The notes under the pieces are model-generated. The model worked only from the letters and a program-made list of their open reading frames with translations. It was not told the origin of the DNA and made no database searches. Positions 54,778 to 63,181 of a stretch of DNA of 64,000 nt are shown piece after piece. A program made the position numbers and the translations under genes. Positions within the stretch are counted from its first letter, which is position 1; every line of letters starts with the position of its first letter. Location: the NCBI GenBank assembly GCA_963721105.1, contig CAVRHY010000017.1, forward strand, positions 1-64,000, read 5' to 3'. Source of the stretch: Thermohalobaculum sp963721105 (GTDB lineage: Bacteria; Pseudomonadota; Alphaproteobacteria; Rhodobacterales; Rhodobacteraceae).

Positions 54778-55241
54778 TGGCCGACCGGCTGGACCTGATG
54801 GGCAGGGACATCGCGCTCGACTGGGGGCGCGGCGGCGGCTTCTTCGAGGACGCCGAGCTGCGGAGCGCGCTGACGAACCGGGTGACCGGCGCGCGCGACA
54901 TCCGAACAATCTCGCGGGTCGATGCGATCGAGCAGGCGCTGGTGAACCGCTTGAAGACCCGGTTGGGAGAGCTGGCGCCGCTCGGCCACCCGGACTACGG
55001 CTCGCGCCATCACGAGCTGATCGGCGAGCCGAACGTCGAGCGGACGCGGAACCTGATCAAGCTCTACGTCCTGCAGGCGCTGCGGCGCGAGCCACGCATC
55101 GAGCGGGTGCTCTCGGCCGACGTGACGCCCGACCAAGTACCGCCGCGCGCGATGGCGCGGATCGTGCTGTCGCTCCGGCTGATCGGCGAGCAGGCGCCGC
55201 TGAACCTGGTCGTTCCCTTCTCGCTGGAGGCCACGGCATGA
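54777..55241 (+). CDS. Baseplate wedge protein, gp25/gpW-like
   Basis: A 154-residue intact protein from ATG 54777, overlapping the PAAR stop (TGATG). The segment RDIRTISRVDAIEQALVNRL, then TRLGELAPLGHPDYGSR, is the signature of gp25-like wedge subunits, and the C-terminal strands RMARIVLSLRLIGEQAPLN... fit. In contractile systems gp25 nucleates sheath assembly on the baseplate. Confidence 0.9.
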   Translation: MADRLDLMGRDIALDWGRGGGFFEDAELRSALTNRVTGARDIRTISRVDAIEQALVNRLKTRLGELAPLGHPDYGSRHHELIGEPNVERTRNLIKLYVLQALRREPRIERVLSADVTPDQVPPRAMARIVLSLRLIGEQAPLNLVVPFSLEATA

Positions 55242-57068
55242 GCTTCGCTGCCGAACCCTATGGCGTCTTTGTCGACGACCTGCTGACCGGGCTGACCGGC
55301 GGCGTCGCGCGCGAGAGCTTCGTGTTCCTGCCGGCCGACAACCCCTTCCGGCTGACGCCGCCCGGGCCAGTGCGGCCGGGGACGGTGCGCGTGCACGGGC
55401 TGGTCGACGGCGTCTTCAACCAGTTCCGGCGGACGGTCGACTTCACCGTGGATGGCGCGGGCGTGCTGACCTGGACGGGCGCGAACGGCGCGCCGACGGG
55501 TGGCGCGATCTGGCCCGACGAGGCGACGCGCTTCTACGTCAACTACGAGCATCAGGGTGCCGGGCGGCGCCGCCCCGATCCTGAGCGACCGGAACCCGGG
55601 CAGCGTCACGCGGCTGCTGGCCGAAAGCTTCGCGCGCGAGTTCGCGGTCGTCTCGGGCCAGCTCGACGCCGTCTACAGGGCGGCCTTCGTCGAGACGGCG
55701 ACGGGGCGCGATCTGGACAATATCGCGCTTCTGGTCGGCGTCACGCGCCGCGATCCCAGCTTTGCCGCCGGCTCGGTGATGTTCGCCCGCACGACGCCTG
55801 CGCCTGCCGACATCTCGATCCCGGCCGGCACGCGGGTCAGCACCTCGGACGCGCCCTCGGCGACGTTCGAGACGACGGAGCCGGCGACGCTGCGGCGCGG
55901 CTCGCTGGGCGTCGACGTGCCGGTGCAGGCGATCGCCGGCGGCGCGACCGGGATCGCGGCGGTGGGGTCGATCACGGCGATCAACCGGCCGATCCTGGGG
56001 ATTTCCAGTGTCGAGAACCGGCAGGCGACGCGGTTTGCCTTCGGCGCCGAGTCCGACGAGGCGCTGCGCGAGCGCATCCGCCGCGCGCTGGCCTTCGCGG
56101 GACGCGCGACGACCGGGGCGCTCAAGGGCGCGCTGACCCGCGTCGCGGGGCTGCGCGAGAAGGACATGCTGATCTCCGAGGATCCGGCGTTGCGCCCCGG
56201 CGTCGTGCAACTCGACGTCGCACTGCCCGAGATGAGCGATGCCGACCGCGACGCGGCGATCACCCAGGCACTGGCGCTGGTCGAGGAGACGCGCCCCGTC
56301 GGCGTCCGCATCCGTGCCAATATCGACGCGCCCGCGGCGGCCGGCAGCGCGGCGGTGACGCCGAACCCCGTCCCGGACGAGGGCCCCGAGCCGGCGGCGC
56401 TGGGCGAGGTCACGCCGGATCTCTTCATGCCGGTCGACATCATGGCGGTCGTCGTGCCCGCGGCGCTCGGCCTCACGAACCGCGAGCGCGAGGACATGCG
56501 CGCCGCCGCCGACGCCGTAGCGCGCGCGTTCGTCGCCGAGGCGGGGATCGGCGAGGCGCTGGTCTACAACCGGCTGGTCGCGCAGCTGGTGGCGCTGGAC
56601 GGCGTGCTCGACGTCGCGGTCGAGATGCGGTCGCAGGGCGAGGACCCGTCGCTCCCCGCCCGCAAGAACCTGATCCCGAAGGTCGCCTCGGCACGGCCGA
56701 CGGCGGGCGTCATCGACGTGCAGCTGGGCGGCGCGCTGGTGATGATCGACGTCACGGTTACCGTCATCCTGAAGGGCGCCGGACTGCTGGGTGACCCGGA
56801 GAGCGCCCGGCAGACGGCGCTGGACGCGGTCGCGGCCGAGCTGCGCTCCGGCGTCGCCGCGTTCGCCGGCACGCAGGTCACGCCGGCGGCGCTGACCGGC
56901 CTGGTGACGACTAGCGCCGAGACCTACGACGTCGCCGGGCTGACCTACAAGGTAGAGTACCAGGACGACGGCGTCCGCGTGAACCAGCGCGACGTCACCC
57001 TGCCGCTGAGCGGGCTGGAGCAGCTCTGGGTGCGCAGTGTGACCCTGGGCCAGGGCGGGGGTGCGTGA
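55238..57068 (+). CDS. Baseplate protein, gpJ/gp6-like (one frameshift)
   Basis: ATG 55238 overlaps the gp25 stop. The first 108 residues (VFVDDLLTGLTGGVARESFV, FRLTPPGPVRPGTVRVHGLV) are an extra N-terminal domain. After a frameshift near 55560 comes the gpJ core: NPGSVTRLLAESFAREFAVV, ATGRDLDNIALLVGVTRRDP, FGAESDEALRERIRRALAFA, TTGALKGALTRVAGLREKDM. The wedge protein forms the baseplate ring with gpI and gp25. About 610 residues, longer than P2 gpJ. Confidence 0.88.
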
Positions 57069-58708
57069 TGGGCCGCGCGTCCACCATCCTCGGCCGCTTC
57101 CCCGCGCATTTCGAGGCGGCGCGGCCCGGCAAGCTGCTGGGCGCCGTCGTCGCGGCGCTGGCGCGCGACATCGACGTGCAGGCGGCGCAGCTTGCCGGCA
57201 TCCGCCGGGCGCATCGGGTCCGCGAGGCGGACACCGTCGGCGACCTGCTGCGGATCGGCGCCCTGCACGGGATCCGCGCTGGCGAAATGGATGTCCTTTT
57301 CCTCAGGCTTGCCCTGGCGGCCGAGCGGATCGAGGCGCTGGAGGATGCCGAGGCTGCGGACCGGCCGGCCCGGATCGCCGACCTCCTCGCGCTCTGGCCG
57401 CTGGACCTTCCGGAGGAGCCGCTCGTGCCGTTCACGCCGGCCGCCGACCTGGATGCGCCCGCGCCGACCCCCGAGGAGGCTGCGGATGCGGCGCTGGAGA
57501 TCCTGCTTGCCGCCGCGTCGGCGGCGACACGGCACGGGGCCCGGCGCGTCGCGCTGTCGAACCGGATCATCCGCATCTGCCGCAACCACGCGCAGGGCAA
57601 CGGCACGGTGCGCGCGATGCTCGAGGGCGCCGCTACCGCTCTCGACCTCGACATCCTGGCCGTCTTCCACAGCGACGACCGCTATCTGCACGCCGCCGAG
57701 ACCCGCGACCGCCTCAGCCTCGCCCCGGCCGGCGTGCCGCCGGTGCCCGGCCGGATCGAGGTGCTCGGGCTCGAGGAGAACCCGCTCCGCCGCGCCGAGC
57801 AGCCCCCGGCCGAGCGCCGCCACGGAGAGTGCTTCGAGATCCTGCGCAAGGGCTTCGATCCGGCGCGACTCGAGATCGGCGTCACGGCCGAGGGCGACCG
57901 GACCATCGGACCGATGATCGTCAACCGCGACCAAGGGCCGGGGCGTGGGCTATGCCGGGACCGTGCCGCCGGGCCAGACGCTGACCTTCAGCGAGACCGG
58001 CCGCGCCACCATCGGCGGCAGCGACGTCACCGCCTTTGCCTATGGCTTCGAGGGCGCGCGTGTTCGCCGACGCGGACGCCCCGTCCGCCAGCGACGCCGC
58101 CTTCGACGTCGCGCCCTTCGTCACCACGACGCCGCCGGGCGCGCTGGACCGTGGCTTTGCGTTCCCGCATGCCGGGCCCAGCCTGCCAATGCCCGAGGTG
58201 GCGATCGGCCGGACGAAGATGGCGTTCTTCGTGCAGGAGGGACATTTTGGGCTCGCCCGGGAAGCGCCGGGCAACTCCGTCCCGCCGCCGCCGCCCGTGC
58301 TGGTCGCCACCACGCCTCGGCCGGCTGCAGGGTTCTTCTCCGGCCCGGGGGCCCCGCTCGGGTCCGTGTTCGCTGCAGGGCCCGGGCGAGACGCGAACGA
58401 CCGCCGCGCTGGTCTCTTTCGCCTGGCGCGAACACGAGGCCTACAAGGTGCGCGTCCTGATCCCACCGCGGTTCCGCGCCCTCTCGGACGACCCGGACGG
58501 CGTCGAGGTCACGCGCCGGGTCACCGACGCCGTGGACCGGTTCCGGCCGATCGGCGTCGCCGTCGAAACCGTTTTCACTGACGAGCGCTGGGTGCTCGGC
58601 CAGGGCATGATCGCGGACGAAGGGTCCGCGGCCGCCGCCCTCCTGGCGCTGAGCGGAGGCACGGTCCTCTGGCCGGCACCCGAGGAGCCCGGCCCGCCGG
58701 ACGGATAA
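57068..58708 (+). CDS. Baseplate protein, gpI-position, enlarged (three frameshifts)
   Basis: ATG 57068 overlaps the gpJ stop. The N-terminal half is helical (ILGRFPAHFEAARPGKLLGA, RDIDVQAAQLAGIRRAHRVR), as in gpI-like tail proteins. Frame changes near 57937, 58055 and 58372 restore VGYAGTVPPGQTLTFSETGR, FADADAPSASDAAFDVAPFV, then FAWREHEAYKVRVLIPPRF and a normal ending at 58708. Corrected length is about 546 residues, far larger than typical gpI (about 180), with a large beta-rich C-terminal part. The clustering of three shifts in 450 bp is notable. Confidence 0.65.
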   Translation: MGRASTILGRFPAHFEAARPGKLLGAVVAALARDIDVQAAQLAGIRRAHRVREADTVGDLLRIGALHGIRAGEMDVLFLRLALAAERIEALEDAEAADRPARIADLLALWPLDLPEEPLVPFTPAADLDAPAPTPEEAADAALEILLAAASAATRHGARRVALSNRIIRICRNHAQGNGTVRAMLEGAATALDLDILAVFHSDDRYLHAAETRDRLSLAPAGVPPVPGRIEVLGLEENPLRRAEQPPAERRHGECFEILRKGFDPARLEIGVTAEGDRTIGPMIVNRDQGPGRGLCRDRAAGPDADLQRDRPRHHRRQRRHRLCLWLRGRACSPTRTPRPPATPPSTSRPSSPRRRRARWTVALRSRMPGPACQCPRWRSAGRRWRSSCRRDILGSPGKRRATPSRRRRPCWSPPRLGRLQGSSPARGPRSGPCSLQGPGETRTTAALVSFAWREHEAYKVRVLIPPRFRALSDDPDGVEVTRRVTDAVDRFRPIGVAVETVFTDERWVLGQGMIADEGSAAAALLALSGGTVLWPAPEEPGPPDG

Positions 58709-58725
58709 CGCGAGGAAGCTGACCC

Positions 58726-59457
58726 ATGCCGATCGAACCCCTGAACGTCGCGCCTGCCCTGCCGGGCCAGCCGATCACCTCGCAGTCCTGGAACGCGATC
58801 ATCGCCCGCCTCTCCGAGGTGATCGGCGCGCTGAACGCCCAGGCCGGGCAGAGCCTGCGCGTCACCGTCAACAACCCCTCGGTGGACCCGGCCGAGACGC
58901 GGGTCACCGCCATCGCCGAAGGGCCGCAAGGCGCCGTCTTCGAGGCCGCGCGCCCCGTGCCGCCCGACACGACCTTCACGCTGACCGGCCTGCTTGCCGG
59001 CAACTACACTGTCCGCGCCGAGGCGCCCGGCTTCACGCCGGCGACCGTGCTCGCGACACTGCCCGGGACCGGCACCGCCGAGGTGACAATGACCCGCTCG
59101 GCACCCGACATGCCGAACATCTTCGGCACCCCGCTGAACGAGGCCCTCTCGGCGCTGGCGAGCGCCGGCGTCGTCGTGCAGCGGGTCGTCGACGTGACCG
59201 GGCGCGAGATCGCCCCGGCCAAGCCCGGCGAGGAGTTCCTGAAGTCGCTGGTCCTCGCCCAGATTCCGGTCGCGGGCGATCCGGCGCCGGCGAGCACGGG
59301 TGCCCAGCTCGTCGTCTCGGCCGCCCTGGAGGTCGAGTCGGCTGTCGTCATGCCGCCGCTTGCCGGCCTGTCACTTTCCGAGACCCGCAAGGTGCTCGAC
59401 GATCTCGGCTTGGTACTCGGCAAGGTCAGCACGCGCACCAGGCCTCAAACAGAATAG
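58726..59457 (+). CDS. Protein with beta-sandwich and two PASTA-like repeats
   Basis: A 243-residue intact protein from ATG 58726. After an N-terminal helix (SQSWNAIIARLSEVIGALNA), residues about 45-125 form a carboxypeptidase-regulatory-like sandwich (TFTLTGLLAGNYTVRAEAPG). Two PASTA-like units follow: MPNIFGTPLNEALSALASAG and MPPLAGLSLSETRKVLDDLG, each with the alternating helix and strands of PASTA domains. PASTA domains bind peptidoglycan or beta-lactam-like ligands in kinases and PBPs. In a tail operon this could be a cell-wall-binding fibre or baseplate accessory. It is 17 bp after the gpI-position gene. Confidence 0.75.
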   Translation: MPIEPLNVAPALPGQPITSQSWNAIIARLSEVIGALNAQAGQSLRVTVNNPSVDPAETRVTAIAEGPQGAVFEAARPVPPDTTFTLTGLLAGNYTVRAEAPGFTPATVLATLPGTGTAEVTMTRSAPDMPNIFGTPLNEALSALASAGVVVQRVVDVTGREIAPAKPGEEFLKSLVLAQIPVAGDPAPASTGAQLVVSAALEVESAVVMPPLAGLSLSETRKVLDDLGLVLGKVSTRTRPQTE

Positions 59458-59468
59458 GGAGACAGCAC

Positions 59469-59999
59469 ATGGCCACCTTTCCGATAACCCGGACCGCCGC
59501 CACCTCCGGGTTCAAGTTCGTCGACATCTCGGACAAGCCGGTCGAGGCGGAGGTCATCCGCAACGGCGCCAAGGTCGGCCGTGTCGATCTGCGCCAGGAC
59601 CTCGTGCTCGACTACGTCGCGCCCGAGCGGCTGGACGACCGGCTCACCCAGCCGCGCGTCGTTTTCCAAAGCGTGAAGGCGGGCGACCGCGTGGCGCGAG
59701 GCACCGTCGTCGATATCGTGCTGTCCAGCCGCTACCTGATTGGCACCGATTTCGTGGCCGGCTCGCACGCCACGCTGGCCCAGCGCTCGATCGGCGAGGT
59801 CGGCGACCTCTTCCTCGCCGATACCGGCGTCGAGACCGCGATCCGCCGGGCAGCCTCGCCCGAGGACCTCAGCCCCGACATCCGCAGCGCGATCGAGGAG
59901 ACCGCCAGCGCCAACGACATCCCGATCACGCCGACCGCGCCCGATCGCGACTTCAACGCGCTGTTCACGGCCATCAAGGCCGCGCAGACGTTCAGGTAG
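59469..59999 (+). CDS. CIS operon protein related in texture to the PASTA protein, unknown
   Basis: A 176-residue intact protein from ATG 59469: KFVDISDKPVEAEVIRNGAK, RVVFQSVKAGDRVARGTVVD, then a helical C-terminal half (ASPEDLSPDIRSAIEETASA). The middle strand pattern (VKAGDRVARGTVVDIVLSS) resembles the last strand of a PASTA unit (…pGt.V..g..v.l.vs). No other feature is recognised. It lies 11 bp after the PASTA gene and before the 566-aa protein. Confidence 0.55.
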   Translation: MATFPITRTAATSGFKFVDISDKPVEAEVIRNGAKVGRVDLRQDLVLDYVAPERLDDRLTQPRVVFQSVKAGDRVARGTVVDIVLSSRYLIGTDFVAGSHATLAQRSIGEVGDLFLADTGVETAIRRAASPEDLSPDIRSAIEETASANDIPITPTAPDRDFNALFTAIKAAQTFR

Positions 60000-60012
60000 G
60001 CAGGAGAGGGCC

Positions 60013-61713
60013 GTGGCCAATCCGACGTCGGGCGTGGAGAACGTGGCCAACCTGGGTCCGGGCTTCGACGTCGAGGCGTTCAGCATCATCGACGAGGCGC
60101 TGGGCGTCGCCTACACGGTCGACTACGTCACGAAGGCGCATCTGATCGTGCCGACGCAGGGCACGCTTTCGGCCAGGCTGAAGGTCAGCCTGCCAGCGAA
60201 CGCCGTCGTGGACGCGCTCGAGATCGTCGTGACGGCGCGCCGCGCCGACGAGGCGGTGGCCAGCGAGGTCGCCGAACTCCGAGGGACGGGCCTCGGCAAC
60301 AAGCAGCAGGAGATCGTGGTCGATTTCGGCACCGTGCGCACGGTCGCCGCCGTGCGCTTCGGGATCAGCGCCTTTATCCACCGGGTGGATGCGTGGAATG
60401 GCACCGAGTTCCCAACCAACACCTTCGACGCACCTTATACCGACTTCTCCGTGCTGCCGGCGGGAAGCATCCCGAACAGCAGCTTCGCGCGCTTCACATC
60501 GGAACGGCGGACCGAGCGCCTGCGCATCACGGTCTCCAGCCAGTCGTCAGCGGCCGCGCTGATGGAAGCGCTCAGCCTGGTGCTGCCGGACTCGCCCAAG
60601 GATCTGACGATCACGATCAACGGCGGCGCTCCGGTCTGGTCGTTGCCCGGCCCGGCCGCGAAGGGGACCGCCAGCGCGCTGTCGGCAGATGCCTGGAACA
60701 GCAGCAACCAGCGGCTCGCGGACCTGACCGGCGCCTTCCGGGCGCTGACCGGCGATCCGCTGGACGGCGCCGAGCGCGAGCATGAACTGCTGCTGACCAG
60801 CCGCGAGGCCGGCGTTCTCGGGATCGCCGAGCACCGGCGCGAGATCCGCCGCATCCGCCGGGCTACCTTCGGCGGTGCCGCGACGACGACCCTGGCGCCG
60901 GAATCCGAGGGCGTCACGGAAGTGCCGCTGTCCGCGCCCGGCACGCCGGTCGATGCGGTCGCCGATCAGGTCGCGTTCACGCTGTCCGGCGATTTCGGTC
61001 CCGAGCGGCGGATCCCGGCCACCGGTCCCGACGCGACGCCCGGCCTGGACGACCCGTCGGCGCCGCTCGTCTCGCTCGACATGACGTCCGAGCGCGCCGT
61101 GCTGCTGCGCCTGCCGGTCACCGAGGGGCTGCCGTCTGCGCGCGGGCTCCGCCTGCCGCTGGTGCCCGGCAGCGAAGGCGCCGAGGTCCGGCTGGCGCCC
61201 TGGAGCAACGCGGGGCCGGGCCGCACCCAGCCAGAGGAGGCGCTGCCGAAGCTGATCGGCGACCCGGTCGTGCTCGAGCCGGGGGGCGCACTCTGGCAGA
61301 GCTTCCTGTTCGGCGACACGCTCGAGGTCGACCCGCTGGACGCGCCGTGGATCGCCGTGCTCGTGACGCGCGGGGCCGCCTCGGTCGGGCTCTCGGCGGC
61401 GGGCGGCGGCAGCGTCCGCGTCGGCCCGCCATCGGGTCCTTGGCGGCTGCTGCCGGCCCTGTTCAGCACCGGCGCCTTCCAGCCGTTGCGCTTCCCCTGC
61501 CGTGTCATAGGCGACGCCCCGGACACCGCAGTGCCGGCGCCGCTCGTCGTCGGAGCCACCGGCGCGCCGGCGCCGCTGCCGATCGACCCGGCTCCCCGCG
61601 GCAGCCGCTTCACCTTGGCCGGGCTGGCGACAAGCGCCCCGCAGCTTTCGATCACGCACTTCGCCGGCGGCGAGATCCGGCTCGCCGACATCGACATCAT
61701 CTTCGACAGGTAA
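60013..61713 (+). CDS. Large structural protein of the CIS operon, unknown
   Basis: A 566-residue intact protein from GTG 60013 (GCAGGAGAGGG upstream). It is mostly beta strand and loop: AHLIVPTQGTLSARLKVSLP, NSSFARFTSERRTERLRITV, VPLSAPGTPVDAVADQVAFT, GALWQSFLFGDTLEVDPLDA. It ends with SITHFAGGEIRLADIDIIF. The first 200 residues look like a galactose-binding-type jelly roll (discoidin-like), tentatively. It may be a fibre, tip or carbohydrate-binding baseplate component, being placed between the PASTA and collagen-fibre genes. Confidence 0.6.
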   Translation: MANPTSGVENVANLGPGFDVEAFSIIDEALGVAYTVDYVTKAHLIVPTQGTLSARLKVSLPANAVVDALEIVVTARRADEAVASEVAELRGTGLGNKQQEIVVDFGTVRTVAAVRFGISAFIHRVDAWNGTEFPTNTFDAPYTDFSVLPAGSIPNSSFARFTSERRTERLRITVSSQSSAAALMEALSLVLPDSPKDLTITINGGAPVWSLPGPAAKGTASALSADAWNSSNQRLADLTGAFRALTGDPLDGAEREHELLLTSREAGVLGIAEHRREIRRIRRATFGGAATTTLAPESEGVTEVPLSAPGTPVDAVADQVAFTLSGDFGPERRIPATGPDATPGLDDPSAPLVSLDMTSERAVLLRLPVTEGLPSARGLRLPLVPGSEGAEVRLAPWSNAGPGRTQPEEALPKLIGDPVVLEPGGALWQSFLFGDTLEVDPLDAPWIAVLVTRGAASVGLSAAGGGSVRVGPPSGPWRLLPALFSTGAFQPLRFPCRVIGDAPDTAVPAPLVVGATGAPAPLPIDPAPRGSRFTLAGLATSAPQLSITHFAGGEIRLADIDIIFDR

Positions 61714-61728
61714 CGTCGGGAACGCACC

Positions 61729-63177
61729 ATGGCCGAGAATGCAGGACCACGGTTCAGCGAGGGGCTTCGCGTCACCGCCGATCACATGCGCGAACTGCAG
61801 GACCGCCTGTGGGAGGCGGTCACCGACCTGCGGCTGACCTTCGGCGTCGGCCGCATAGCCTGGGGGTTGCGCGCAGGGGTCGCCGGGTCGGAAGTGGCGC
61901 TCGAGCCGGGCGTCGCGTTCACCCCGGGCGGCGTCCGGCTGGCGGTCGACACCGAGCTCTCGCTGTCGCTGCCCGAGGGCGAGCCGCCCTTCGTCCTCGT
62001 CCTGCGGGCGATCAACGAGGAGCGCGAGTCGCTCCGCCTCGGCGGGCGGCCGACGCTGGTGACGCTGCGCGCCGAAGCGGCCGTGCTGCCCGGCGACGGC
62101 GCCGATGTCGATGCGGACGGGCTGGTGATCGGCCGGATCGAGGCGGGCGAAGACGGGCCGGTGCTGACCCAGGCCCCCGAACTGCGCATCGCGACCGGGC
62201 ACCACGCCCATTCCGGCGAGGTGACGCAGGACGAGGCGGGCCGCTGGAGATATGACGGCCCCCCCGTCGCCGGTCTGACGGAACTCGCCGGTCGCGTCGG
62301 TGCCATCGAGGAGGCCGGAGGCTCGGCCGGTCCGCAGGGCGAGCCCGGACCGCAGGGCGAGCCGGGACCGCAGGGCGAGGCCGGACCTCAGGGTGAGCCG
62401 GGACCGCCGGGCGAGCAGGGACCGCAGGGCGAGCCGGGGCCGCAGGGCGAACCCGGACCGCAGGGCGAGGCCGGACCTCAGGGTGAGCCGGGACCGCAGG
62501 GCGAGCCGGGACCGCAGGGTGAGCCGGGACCGCAGGGCGAGCCGGGACCGCAGGGCGAGCCGGGGCCGCAGGGCGAACCCGGACCGCAGGGCGAGGCCGG
62601 ACCTCAGGGTGAGCCGGGACCGCAGGGTGAGCCGGGACCGCAGGGCGAGCCGGGACCGCAGGGCGATCGCGGAGCGCGAGGTTCCACCGGCCCGGCAGGT
62701 CCGCCGGGCCCGGCGGGCGAGGGGCTCGATCCCGAATGGCCGATTGTCGAGGCGGTGACCTGGAAACACGCCTCGCGGCTTCCGGTCACCGAGGTCCTCG
62801 ACCTGCTCCGGCGGGTGCGGTTCACGCTTTCCGCGCCGCTCTCGGATGTCAGCCGCGAGACGAATGGCGGCGAGCCGGTCCAGGTCTGGTTCGAGCCCTC
62901 GCGGGCCGGCGCCCCGGGACCAGCCGCGATCCAGACCCTGCCCGGCAAGATCGCGCTCGGCGAGGCGAACGTGACCTGGACCAGCAGTGGCGACCCCGGT
63001 TCGGTGCGCGAGTTGATTGGCCAGGGCGGACGGCTACTCTTCCGCCTGCACTGCGGGGCGATCACCGACCGGGAGACGCGGCCGTACTCGAACAGCCTCG
63101 AGCGGCTGGTCGAGTCCAAGGGGCCTCGCGTGCCGGGCGGTGTCCTCGAATCGTGGGTCTTCGTGCAGGGAGGCTGA
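61729..63177 (+). CDS. Tail fibre-like protein with collagen repeats
   Basis: A 482-residue intact protein from ATG 61729. Residues 1-200 form a phage-fibre-like N-terminal domain (GLRVTADHMRELQDRLWEAV, LEPGVAFTPGGVRLAVDTEL). Residues 201-332 are 44 uninterrupted Gly-X-Y triplets, mostly GPQGEP, a collagen-like triple helix. Residues 333-482 are a globular C-terminal domain (TWKHASRLPVTEVLDLLRRV, GGRLLFRLHCGAITDRETRP). Collagen stalks are known in phage fibres as long trimeric spacers. It may present a receptor-binding tip. Confidence 0.85.
   Translation: MAENAGPRFSEGLRVTADHMRELQDRLWEAVTDLRLTFGVGRIAWGLRAGVAGSEVALEPGVAFTPGGVRLAVDTELSLSLPEGEPPFVLVLRAINEERESLRLGGRPTLVTLRAEAAVLPGDGADVDADGLVIGRIEAGEDGPVLTQAPELRIATGHHAHSGEVTQDEAGRWRYDGPPVAGLTELAGRVGAIEEAGGSAGPQGEPGPQGEPGPQGEAGPQGEPGPPGEQGPQGEPGPQGEPGPQGEAGPQGEPGPQGEPGPQGEPGPQGEPGPQGEPGPQGEPGPQGEAGPQGEPGPQGEPGPQGEPGPQGDRGARGSTGPAGPPGPAGEGLDPEWPIVEAVTWKHASRLPVTEVLDLLRRVRFTLSAPLSDVSRETNGGEPVQVWFEPSRAGAPGPAAIQTLPGKIALGEANVTWTSSGDPGSVRELIGQGGRLLFRLHCGAITDRETRPYSNSLERLVESKGPRVPGGVLESWVFVQGG
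62329..62724 (+). repeat. Tandem 18-bp repeat encoding collagen-like GPQGEP units
   Basis: Twenty-two consecutive 18-bp units coding Gly-X-Y hexads. The core units are near-identical (variants of GGACCGCAGGGCGAGCCG), with GEA and GEQ variants recurring in the same block order. The last units diverge to GPQGDR, GARGST, GPAGPP and GPAGEG. Such tracts vary in length by slippage and could be collapsed or miscounted in an assembly. Confidence 0.95.
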
Positions 63178-63181
63178 CACC

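Noticed and set aside
62329..62724. CRISPR-like array
   Set aside because: The repeats are contiguous 18-bp coding units without spacers and encode Gly-X-Y triplets. No CRISPR array or cas gene is seen in the window.
62300..62758. Arg/Asp-rich repeat ORF overlapping the collagen tract
   Set aside because: It is the +1 frame of the GPQGEP repeats (reads RASRDRRA and similar). The collagen frame continues in both directions into globular domains; this one does not.
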